From contig NZ_JAERMU010000012.1 in assembly GCF_016756775.1 (NCBI RefSeq), positions 115,313 to 179,312 on the forward strand: a stretch of 64,000 bases of DNA. The letters run 5' to 3'. The stretch is from Dryocola clanedunensis subsp. sulfonylureivorans. GTDB taxonomy: Bacteria > Pseudomonadota > Gammaproteobacteria > Enterobacterales > Enterobacteriaceae. Position 1 is the first letter of the stretch; the number at the start of each line of letters is the position of its first letter. A program made the translations under genes and the position numbers. Below are positions 8,476 through 15,475 of this stretch, piece after piece. The notes beneath the pieces are model-generated. The model saw nothing but the letters and a program-made list of their open reading frames with translations. It was not told where the DNA came from and did not search any database.

Positions 8476-9849
8476 ATGCAGAAGTACTTTATAGAAGCTC
8501 GCCAGCTTTTAGCGCTGGCGATACCCGTCATCCTTGCCTCCGTCGCTCAGACGGCGATGGGCTTTGTCGATACGGTGATGGCCGGCGGCTACAGCGCCAC
8601 AGACATGGCCGCGGTGGCCATCGGGACCTCCATCTGGCTGCCCGCAATCCTTTTCGGCCACGGCCTGCTGCTGGCGTTAACGCCGGTTGTCGCGCAGCTC
8701 AATGGCTCCGGCCGACGCGAGCGCATTGCGCATCAGGTTCGCCAGGGATTCTGGCTGGCGGGCTTTGTCTCCGTGCTTATCATGGTGGTCCTCTGGAACG
8801 CCGGCTACATCATCGGTTCGATGAAAAATATGGATCCGCTGCTGGCAGAGAAAGCCGTGGGCTATCTGCGTGCGCTGCTGTGGGGCGCGCCGGGCTATCT
8901 GTTCTTCCAGGTTGCGCGTAATCAGTGTGAAGGCCTGGCAAAAACCAAGCCGAGCATGGTCATGGGATTCATCGGCCTGCTGGTTAACATCCCGGTGAAC
9001 TACGTCTTTATCTATGGCCATCTGGGGATGCCGGAACTGGGCGGCGTCGGCTGCGGCGTTGCGACCGCCGCGGTTTACTGGGTCATGTTCTTCAGCATGA
9101 TTTCCTATGTGCGCAAAGCCCGTTCAATGAGGGATATCCGTAACCCTGCTGGTTTCAGCACGCCGGACTGGCAGGTGATGAAACGTCTGACCCAGCTCGG
9201 TTTGCCGATAGCGCTGGCGCTGTTCTTTGAGGTCACCCTGTTCGCCGTGGTGGCGCTGTTGGTTTCGCCGCTGGGCATTGTGGACGTTGCGGGACACCAG
9301 ATAGCCCTTAACTTCAGCTCGCTGATGTTCGTTCTGCCGATGTCGCTGGCAGCCGCGGTGACCATTCGCGTCGGTTTCCGTCTTGGCCAGGGCTCCACGC
9401 TGGACGCACAGACCGCGGCCCGCACGGGATTAGGCGTTGGCGTCTGCATGGCCGTCTGCACCGCGCTGTTCACCATTACCCTGCGCGAACCTATCGCCCT
9501 GCTCTACAACGACAACCCGGAAGTCGTGGCTCTGGCAGCCCAGCTGATGCTGCTGGCGGCGGTCTACCAGATTTCCGACTCCATTCAGGTTGTCGGCAGC
9601 GGCGTGCTGCGCGGCTACAAAGACACCCGCTCGATCTTCTTCATCACCTTTATTGCCTACTGGGTGCTGGGGCTGCCGAGCGGCTATATTCTGGGGCTGA
9701 CCGACCTGGTCGTCGACCGGATGGGGCCTGCCGGCTTCTGGATGGGCTTTATTATCGGCCTGACCTCCGCGGCAATCATGATGATGCTGCGCATGCGCTG
9801 GCTGCAGCGTCAGCCGTCCATCACAATTTTGCAGCGCGCGGCGCGATAA
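8476..9849 (+). CDS. mdtK: MATE-family multidrug efflux pump MdtK
   Basis: The 457-residue, 12-segment inner-membrane protein is a multidrug and toxic compound extrusion (MATE) antiporter that exports cationic drugs such as fluoroquinolones using an Na+ or H+ gradient. Length and sequence from [19 protein letters not shown] onward match E. coli MdtK (NorE/YdhE). Its position divergent from ribE and upstream of the tRNA-Val pair is the conserved enterobacterial order. The upstream gap contains an AT-rich stretch with a TACAAT -10-like box near 8390. Confidence 0.96.
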   Translation: MQKYFIEARQLLALAIPVILASVAQTAMGFVDTVMAGGYSATDMAAVAIGTSIWLPAILFGHGLLLALTPVVAQLNGSGRRERIAHQVRQGFWLAGFVSVLIMVVLWNAGYIIGSMKNMDPLLAEKAVGYLRALLWGAPGYLFFQVARNQCEGLAKTKPSMVMGFIGLLVNIPVNYVFIYGHLGMPELGGVGCGVATAAVYWVMFFSMISYVRKARSMRDIRNPAGFSTPDWQVMKRLTQLGLPIALALFFEVTLFAVVALLVSPLGIVDVAGHQIALNFSSLMFVLPMSLAAAVTIRVGFRLGQGSTLDAQTAARTGLGVGVCMAVCTALFTITLREPIALLYNDNPEVVALAAQLMLLAAVYQISDSIQVVGSGVLRGYKDTRSIFFITFIAYWVLGLPSGYILGLTDLVVDRMGPAGFWMGFIIGLTSAAIMMMLRMRWLQRQPSITILQRAAR

Positions 9850-9887
9850 AAATCCGTCAGCCAGCTTTGTCGTGGCTTTTGAATAAT

Positions 9888-10122
9888 ATTCGTAGGTCGG
9901 ATAAGCGCAGCGCCATCCGACACAGCAGCCGTTAACAATGGATGATGTTCACCCGCTGGGCGGCTATTTTTTCGACGTGCTGCGCAGTTGCTCAGTATTC
10001 GTAGGTCGGATAAGCGCAGCGTCATCCGACACAACAACCGTTAACGATGGATGATGTTTATGCTCATCCACGGATATCGGCCCGTTGGGCGGCTACTTTT
10101 TCAACGGACTGCACAGTTGCTC
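9888..10122. repeat. two-unit REP/BIME-like repeat
   Basis: Two direct copies of a unit of about 110 bp begin at 9888 and 9997, each opening ATTCGTAGGTCGGATAAGCG and then an imperfect palindrome CGGATAAGCGCAGCG(C/T)CATCCG. Unit 2 carries an insertion of about 17 bp (around 10060-10080). This is the form of repetitive extragenic palindromes, commonly found after transcription units in enterobacteria. It fills the gap between mdtK and the tRNA promoter; no gene is seen. Confidence 0.8.
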
Positions 10123-10163
10123 AGCAATCGAGTGAAAACTTAGTGATAATTAAGGATTTCAGC

Positions 10164-10192
10164 TTGCAAGCAGCGGGGGCTGCCGCTAATAT
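10164..10192 (+). promoter_or_regulatory. promoter of the tRNA-Val genes
   Basis: TTGCAA (10164-10169) and TAATAT (10187-10192) are spaced by 17 bp and followed by a GC-rich discriminator with TCGTCCCCG, typical of stringently controlled stable-RNA promoters. Expected start near 10199, about 23 nt before the first tRNA. Confidence 0.8.
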
Positions 10193-10221
10193 TCGTCCCC
10201 GTTGTCGCCAGACAACATGAT

Positions 10222-10298
10222 GCGTCCGTAGCTCAGTTGGTTAGAGCACCACCTTGACATGGTGGGGGTCGGTGGTTCGAGTCCACTCGGACGCACCA
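10222..10298 (+). tRNA. valV: tRNA-Val (anticodon GAC)
   Basis: A 77-nt cloverleaf with acceptor arms GCGTCCG/CGGACGC, anticodon stem CCACC/GGTGG, loop TTGACAT (anticodon GAC) and an encoded CCA end. It equals the E. coli valV/valW type, and its location after mdtK is conserved. Confidence 0.97.
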
Positions 10299-10316
10299 TT
10301 TAATATTTCATACAGT

Positions 10317-10393
10317 GCGTCCGTAGCTCAGTTGGTTAGAGCACCACCTTGACATGGTGGGGGTCGGTGGTTCGAGTCCACTCGGACGCACCA
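10317..10393 (+). tRNA. valW: tRNA-Val (anticodon GAC), second copy
   Basis: An identical 77-nt copy, 18 bp after the first, with the same anticodon GAC and encoded CCA. The pair would be processed from one transcript. The next 340 bp hold no recognised conserved gene, and the gfr-type PTS begins after that, so the tRNA pair may mark the left edge of inserted DNA. Confidence 0.97.
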
Positions 10394-10486
10394 TGATGAA
10401 AATACTCAGCCGCTTTACCACCTCGATTAAAAAAACACCCCCTGCCTGCCCTCTGCTTTCAGTTAATCCGCAAAAGCATAGCCATC

Positions 10487-10699
10487 TTATTCTCTGTAAA
10501 AAACTTTATCTTCCTCCGGTTTTATCGATTGCTCCCGTAACGCCCCCAGGAAATACAACGCTGCATTTTTTATTAACACGGATGCCATAACCTTTCGCTC
10601 AACGTAGCCGTCCCCACGCAACATCCTCATTCCATCTGCCAGTTTATGCCCCTGTCGAGTCACTAAGTGCCAATATTTCTGTTGGCTAGTGTGAACCAT
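10487..10699 (-). CDS. possible small protein, unrecognised
   Basis: A 70-residue open frame beginning MVHTSQQKYWHLVTRQ, with a basic first half, a moderately hydrophobic stretch near residues 39-54 and a charged tail. The ribosome binding site is weak. It runs against the direction of its neighbours and covers part of the region just upstream of the sigma-54 promoter. I do not recognise it. It may be spurious or a leftover gene; otherwise the 10394-10730 gap shows nothing I can name, apart from a GCCAA/TTGGC dyad at 10669-10686 that could be an activator site. Confidence 0.25.
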   Translation of the reverse strand: MVHTSQQKYWHLVTRQGHKLADGMRMLRGDGYVERKVMASVLIKNAALYFLGALREQSIKPEEDKVFYRE

Positions 10700-10736
10700 T
10701 AAACCTAATCAACTGATAATAGAGATCTTTTAACTT

Positions 10737-10752
10737 TGGCACACCCTTTGCT
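10737..10752 (+). promoter_or_regulatory. sigma-54 promoter of the mannose-family PTS operon
   Basis: TGGCAC (10737-10742), 5 bp, TTGCT (10748-10752) gives the invariant GG and GC spaced as -24/-12 for sigma-54. Start expected near 10763, before the GTG start at 10791. It fits the LevR-type sigma-54 activator encoded downstream. Confidence 0.87.
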
Positions 10753-10790
10753 TTCTCAGGATATGACTAGCTGAATGAAAGGGGAAACGA

Positions 10791-11204
10791 GTGCGCCATG
10801 TCTATGTAGCCAGCCACGGCCAGTTCGCGCGTGGCCTGGTTGACAGTTTATCGCTGCTGATAGGTGACGAACACGGCATCAGGCCGGTCTGCGCCTACGG
10901 CGATGATATCACCACCACGGAACAGCTTGACCAGACGCTTGAACAGCTTATCGCTGAGGCCAATGGCGAAGAGGTCGTGGTGTTTACCGATCTGCTGGGC
11001 GGCAGCGTGAACAACTGTGCCACCAGGGCGCTGATGCTTCACCGCAACGTATACGTTGTGGCGGGCGTCAATCTGACCCTGCTTCTGGAATTTTTACTCT
11101 GCGAAGAGGAAAGCACAGAAGCTGCGGTTGTTTATGCCACCCATGCGGCCCGGGAATCGATAGTTTTCATCAACGCATTGATAACACAACAATCTTCTGA
11201 CTAA
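10791..11204 (+). CDS. gfrA: mannose-family PTS IIA component (GfrA-like)
   Basis: The 137-residue cytoplasmic IIA protein of the mannose PTS family has the phosphorylated histidine at residue 9 in VASHGQFARG, and the family's FTDLLGGSVNN segment near residue 65. The start is GTG (MRHVYVASHG), preceded by AGGGGAAACGA. It is the first gene of a sigma-54-driven operon of IIA, IIB, IIC, IID and two SIS enzymes, the order of Salmonella gfrABCDEF. It passes phosphate from HPr to IIB. Confidence 0.82.
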   Translation: MRHVYVASHGQFARGLVDSLSLLIGDEHGIRPVCAYGDDITTTEQLDQTLEQLIAEANGEEVVVFTDLLGGSVNNCATRALMLHRNVYVVAGVNLTLLLEFLLCEEESTEAAVVYATHAARESIVFINALITQQSSD

Positions 11205-11217
11205 CGGAGAGAATCAC

Positions 11218-11688
11218 ATGATCAAATTAGTGCGCATTGATTACCGCCTGCTGCACGGCCAGGTGGTCTTCGCCTGGACCCGTGCGCTGGATATAGACCA
11301 TATCATCGTTGCCAATGATAAAGCCGCCGGCGACGCCTTTCTGACTATGTCGTTAAACCTGGCAAAACCGGCCGGCGTAACGCTGGATATCAGCACCGTC
11401 GAACAGGCTGCCGAGAAACTGAACGGCGGCAGGCTGGACAATAAAAAAGTGATGGTGGTGCTGGGGAATACGGCTGAGACCCTTGCCCTGGTTGGCAAAG
11501 TCACCGGCATCAGCGCAATCAATTACGGCGGCCTTCCCCAGAAGGAGGGAGCCACGCAGTTCGGCAAGGCGATCTATCTTAACGCCGAAGAAATTGCTGA
11601 CAGCAAGGCACTGAAAGAGAAAGGGATCCGCCTGGAAATGCGTCAGGTCCCTGCGCATTCCGTTGAACTGCTTAACGATAAACTCTGA
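11218..11688 (+). CDS. gfrB: mannose-family PTS IIB component (GfrB-like)
   Basis: The 156-residue IIB protein has the family signature RIDYRLLHGQV, with the phosphorylated histidine at residue 13. It receives phosphate from the IIA protein and passes it to the sugar during transport. It is encoded 13 bp after IIA, with AACGGAGAG as ribosome binding site. Family placement is firm; the sugar (fructoselysine/glucoselysine) is inferred from the SIS enzymes downstream. Confidence 0.84.
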   Translation: MIKLVRIDYRLLHGQVVFAWTRALDIDHIIVANDKAAGDAFLTMSLNLAKPAGVTLDISTVEQAAEKLNGGRLDNKKVMVVLGNTAETLALVGKVTGISAINYGGLPQKEGATQFGKAIYLNAEEIADSKALKEKGIRLEMRQVPAHSVELLNDKL

Positions 11689-11702
11689 TACAGGAGGTCA
11701 CT

Positions 11703-12446
11703 ATGTTGCTCACGGCAACGTTACTCGGCCTGATAGCCGCGCTGGGCATCCTTGACGGGCGTTTACTTGGCGTATCGATGATCGACCGTCCGCTGGTGAT
11801 GTGTACCCTAACCGGCCTGGTTTGCGGAAATCTACAGGAAGGTATTTTAATCGGCGCAACGCTCGAGCTTATTTTTTTGGGCAATGTCGCTATCGGTGCC
11901 GCCCACCCACCGGATATCGTCACCGGCTCAGTGCTGGCGACGGCGTTTTCAATTATGTCCGGGCGAGGACCGGAAGCCGCGCTGACCATAGCTATTCCGG
12001 TCTCCATGCTGGCTCAGACGCTGGGTATTCTGGTGCGTATTCTCAACGCCCGCTTTGGTCACATGGCCGATCGTTACGCGGCCAAAGGGAATACCCGGAT
12101 GGTGGCGCTGATGCACCTTGGTGGCCCGACGGCGCTGTATTTCCTTAACGGGTTTTTACCGGTGTTTTTCGCCATTCTGCTCGGCTCTTCCGCCGTGAAC
12201 TGGTTCCTTGAGGCCATTCCTCCGGTGATCACTAACGGCCTGATTGTTGCCAGTAAAATTCTACCCGCGCTCGGATTTGCCCTGTTAATTAGCATGATGC
12301 TCAGCAAAAAGCTGATGCCCTACCTGGGGCTGGGTTTCCTGATAGCGGCCTACACCAAACTGGATATTATCGCCATCGCCCTGTTTGCCGTCGTGCTGGC
12401 CTTCATCATTAGCCAGTTTATTAACCTTAACCAACAGGAGAGTTAG
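11703..12446 (+). CDS. gfrC: mannose-family PTS IIC component (GfrC-like)
   Basis: The 247-residue polytopic membrane protein is of the PTS mannose/fructose/sorbose IIC family. It has the loop LGNVAIGAAHPPDIVTGS near residue 58 that is typical of the family. With IID it forms the membrane channel. It starts 14 bp after IIB behind AGGAGG and ends just before IID, so the four PTS genes are translationally packed. Confidence 0.84.
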   Translation: MLLTATLLGLIAALGILDGRLLGVSMIDRPLVMCTLTGLVCGNLQEGILIGATLELIFLGNVAIGAAHPPDIVTGSVLATAFSIMSGRGPEAALTIAIPVSMLAQTLGILVRILNARFGHMADRYAAKGNTRMVALMHLGGPTALYFLNGFLPVFFAILLGSSAVNWFLEAIPPVITNGLIVASKILPALGFALLISMMLSKKLMPYLGLGFLIAAYTKLDIIAIALFAVVLAFIISQFINLNQQES

Positions 12447-12448
12447 CG

Positions 12449-13309
12449 ATGAGCGAGATGACGCAAACCCTGGCTGACGGCCCGAAAGCGCAGGCGCAAA
12501 GCGAAGCTCACGACAGAGTCACTCCGCGTGATTTGCGCAGCGTTTTCTGGCGTTCATTTACCCTGCAAGGCTCGTGGAACTATGAGCGGCAGCAGCACAT
12601 GGGCTATGCCTACGCCATGACGCCCGCGCTAAAACGTATCTATCAGGATCCGAACGAGTTAGGACGCGCTTTGCAGCGCCACCTGGTGCTGTTTAACACG
12701 ACGCCGCATCTCTCGACGTTTATGTTTGGCCTGTCCATAGCCATGGAGGAAGAGAACCAGCGCAACCCGGAATTTAACGAAGAGTCTATCAATGCCATCA
12801 AGACCAGCCTGATGGGGCCGCTTGCCGGTATCGGTGACTCAATCTTCTGGGGTTCGCTGAAGGTGATCGCCGCCGGCATGGGGATCTACTTTGCCCAGCA
12901 GGGCAGCATTCTGGGGCCAATCCTCGCGCTGTTTGTCTACAACCTGCCGCATATTCTCTGCCGCTGGTATGGCCTGAAGCTGGGGTACCGTGCGGGGACA
13001 ACCTGGCTGATGCGTATCTACCAGAGCGGCCTGATGGATAAAGTCACCTATATAGCGTCGATTGTTGGGCTGATGGTCGTTGGCGCGATGACGGCCAGCA
13101 TGATCGATATCTCCACGCCGCTGAGTTTTACTACCGGGCAGACCACCATGAAAGTTCAGGATTTCATCGACAAAATCCTCCCTTCTTTCCTGCCCCTTCT
13201 CTTCACCTTTGGGATGTTCAGGCTCATCCGTAGAGGGGTGAACATTAACTGGATCCTGTTAGGTACGGTGGTGTTTGGCATGGTTGCCAGCGCGCTGGGC
13301 CTGCTTTGA
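12449..13309 (+). CDS. gfrD: mannose-family PTS IID component (GfrD-like)
   Basis: The 286-residue IID subunit has the family N-terminus DLRSVFWRSFTLQGSWNYER and the segment LMGPLAGIGDSIFWG near residue 120. It completes the membrane channel with IIC. The gene begins 2 bp after the IIC stop, so the two are probably translationally coupled. C-terminal hydrophobic segments are intact. Confidence 0.84.
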   Translation: MSEMTQTLADGPKAQAQSEAHDRVTPRDLRSVFWRSFTLQGSWNYERQQHMGYAYAMTPALKRIYQDPNELGRALQRHLVLFNTTPHLSTFMFGLSIAMEEENQRNPEFNEESINAIKTSLMGPLAGIGDSIFWGSLKVIAAGMGIYFAQQGSILGPILALFVYNLPHILCRWYGLKLGYRAGTTWLMRIYQSGLMDKVTYIASIVGLMVVGAMTASMIDISTPLSFTTGQTTMKVQDFIDKILPSFLPLLFTFGMFRLIRRGVNINWILLGTVVFGMVASALGLL

Positions 13310-13324
13310 CGAGAGGTAATAAAA

Positions 13325-14383
13325 ATGCTGGTTAAAGACTATATTGACGACACGCCTTCCCGCCTGCTGGCGATGCTGACGCAGACGCGGGACGATCTCC
13401 GGCAAATCGCGCAGGCGCTGCCGGAGGCGGGGGTAACCCGAATCATTCTCACCGGCTCAGGAACGTCTTACCACGCAGCCCTGACCGCCCGGCCATTTAT
13501 GCAGCGCTGGTGTGGTATGCCGGTGGATGTTTACTGGCCATTCTTGCTAAATGACGCTGCGCTCGCTCTCGGCAGCAAGGCGCTGGTTATCGGTATTTCA
13601 CAGGGTGGCGGAAGCCTGTCCACCTTTGAGGCTATGAATCGCGCGCGTAAGGCTGGTCATCTCACGGCATCTATGGCTGGCGTTGCCCCAGCGGTCATCG
13701 ACCGGGCAGCGGATTTCGTTCTGACCGTGCCCTGCGGTGAAGAAAAGGCGGGTGCAAAAACGAAAGGTTACCACTGTACCGTGCTCAACCTCATGCTGCT
13801 GGCGCTCGCCCTTGCCGGGCAGCAGGGCCTTACCGCAGATGAACATCAACAGTTGCTGGCCCGCATGGAAGAGACGTTCCGCCACCTCCCCGAACTGATT
13901 AAGGCTGCCGGTGAATGGGCCATGACAAAAGCCCGTCCGCTGTTGCAAAGCGCGGATATCCGGCTGGTTGGGCCGTTCACGCTTTTCGGAACCGTGCAGG
14001 AAGGGGCACTGAAAATGCTGGAGACATTTCGCTGTCCGGTGTCCGGCTACGAATTCGAGGAGTTTATTCATGGTGTTTATAATGCATTCAACGAGAACGC
14101 TACCCTCATCATGCTCTCTCCGTGGCAGGATGAGCGAGAATCAAGGCTGGCAGAAATATTAGGCGGCTGGACCAAACATATTTACCGCATCGGCCCGCAG
14201 GTGGAAAATAATGCTCTGAACCTGAGCGTCCCTTTTATTAATGATGAAGATTTCTCTGTTTTTGAATATATCATCCCTCTGCAAATGCTGTGCGCCACGC
14301 TACCGGAACTAAAAGGCATTGACCCGGCAACGCCGAAAGATCCTTTCTTTCATCAGAAAATGAAAAGCAAACAAGAAGTGTAA
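13325..14383 (+). CDS. gfrE: SIS-domain sugar-phosphate deglycase (GfrE-like)
   Basis: The 352-residue protein has two SIS (sugar isomerase) domains like the isomerase half of glucosamine-6-phosphate synthase: ILTGSGTSYHAAL near residue 40 and VISQGGGS-type loops (GISQGGGSLST) near residue 93. In Salmonella the enzyme in this operon position is glucoselysine-6-phosphate deglycase, which cleaves the phosphorylated Amadori compound to glucose 6-phosphate and lysine. That specificity is carried over by gene order, not shown here. It starts 15 bp after IID. Confidence 0.75.
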   Translation: MLVKDYIDDTPSRLLAMLTQTRDDLRQIAQALPEAGVTRIILTGSGTSYHAALTARPFMQRWCGMPVDVYWPFLLNDAALALGSKALVIGISQGGGSLSTFEAMNRARKAGHLTASMAGVAPAVIDRAADFVLTVPCGEEKAGAKTKGYHCTVLNLMLLALALAGQQGLTADEHQQLLARMEETFRHLPELIKAAGEWAMTKARPLLQSADIRLVGPFTLFGTVQEGALKMLETFRCPVSGYEFEEFIHGVYNAFNENATLIMLSPWQDERESRLAEILGGWTKHIYRIGPQVENNALNLSVPFINDEDFSVFEYIIPLQMLCATLPELKGIDPATPKDPFFHQKMKSKQEV

Positions 14384-14447
14384 TTAGCATTAATAAAATT
14401 TCATCCGCCCCTCTGCGGAGGGTGCCCTATATCCTAAGGAGAATAAA

Positions 14448-15434
14448 ATGTCTGTCGCTCATGATACCGTTAATAAAATTATTGCTGATGTTTTAACAAA
14501 ACAAAAAATTGAACGCGTCTGGTTTGTCGGCTGCGGCGGCTCGCTGACGGGATTCTGGCCGGGTAAATATTTTCTGGACTGCGAGGCGAATCATCTTGCA
14601 GTCGGGTATATGACCAGCAATGAGTTTGTTCACGCCACGCCTGAAGCCGTCGGTAAAAATAGCGTGGTGATACTGGCATCTCAGCAAGGAAATACCGCAG
14701 AAACCGTGGAAGCTGCCCGTGTTGCCCAGCAGAAAGGTGCTGCGACTATTGGGCTGGTTTATACGCCTGAAACGCCGCTGTGCAAATACAGTGATTACAC
14801 GATTAATTATCAGTGGGCCAGATACCCGGAGAAAGTCGATCCGGCGCAGCAAAAAGCGGCCTACAGCCTCTGGCTGGCCGTAGAGATCCTTAAGCAAACC
14901 GAGGGTTACGCCTGCTACGACGCAATGATTAGCGCCTTCAGTCAATTCGCAGGCGTCGTCAACCATGCCCAGCAGCAGGTAAAAGAGGATGCGCTGCGCT
15001 TCGCCGAACAATGGAAAGATGAAAAGGTCATCTACATGATGGGGTCCGGCCCCTCTTACGGTGCGGCTCATCAGGAATCCATCTGTATTCTCCTTGAGAT
15101 GCAGTGGATCCATTCCGCCAGCATTCACAGCGGTGAATATTTCCATGGTCCGTTCGAGATTACCGAACCCGGTACGCCGTTTATTCTGCTGCAAAGCGCG
15201 GGACGCACTCGCCCGCTCGACGAACGGGCTATTCGTTTTATCGAACGTTATCAGGGAAAGCTGCAGTGCATCGATGTTGAAAAACTGGATATTGCCGCCC
15301 TGCCCGCGAGCGTTAAAGAGTATTTTTGCGGTCTGCTGCATAACTGCGTGCTGGATGTCTATAACCTGGCGCTGGCGACTGCCCGCAACCACCCCCTGAC
15401 AACCCGTCGCTATATGTGGAAAGTTGAATACTAG
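14448..15434 (+). CDS. gfrF: SIS-domain fructoselysine-6-phosphate deglycase (GfrF/FrlB-like)
   Basis: The 328-residue two-SIS-domain protein resembles E. coli FrlB, including the early VWFVGCGGSLTG loop, the SGEYFHGPFEI segment and the end RRYMWKVEY (FrlB ends RRYYGGLVEY). FrlB-type enzymes split fructoselysine 6-phosphate to glucose 6-phosphate and lysine. A 64-bp gap with a small hairpin (CCCTC/GAGGG, about 14411-14424) separates it from the previous SIS gene, and TAAGGAG precedes the ATG. It is the last gene of the operon. Confidence 0.8.
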   Translation: MSVAHDTVNKIIADVLTKQKIERVWFVGCGGSLTGFWPGKYFLDCEANHLAVGYMTSNEFVHATPEAVGKNSVVILASQQGNTAETVEAARVAQQKGAATIGLVYTPETPLCKYSDYTINYQWARYPEKVDPAQQKAAYSLWLAVEILKQTEGYACYDAMISAFSQFAGVVNHAQQQVKEDALRFAEQWKDEKVIYMMGSGPSYGAAHQESICILLEMQWIHSASIHSGEYFHGPFEITEPGTPFILLQSAGRTRPLDERAIRFIERYQGKLQCIDVEKLDIAALPASVKEYFCGLLHNCVLDVYNLALATARNHPLTTRRYMWKVEY

Positions 15435-15446
15435 TCGTTTGCCCTC

Positions 15447-15473
15447 CCGGGCAGTGCAAATATCTGCCCGGGA
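15447..15473. terminator. bidirectional hairpin between gfrF and gfrR
   Basis: CCCGGGCAG (15447-15455) and CTGCCCGGG (15465-15473) form a perfect 9-bp stem between convergent genes, probably ending both transcripts. There is no long T run. Confidence 0.6.
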
Positions 15474-15475
15474 AA

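Noticed and set aside
9888..10122. Repeat units after mdtK as a CRISPR array
   Set aside because: Only two units of about 110 bp, each with an internal palindrome; there are no short spacers or cas genes. REP/BIME fits.
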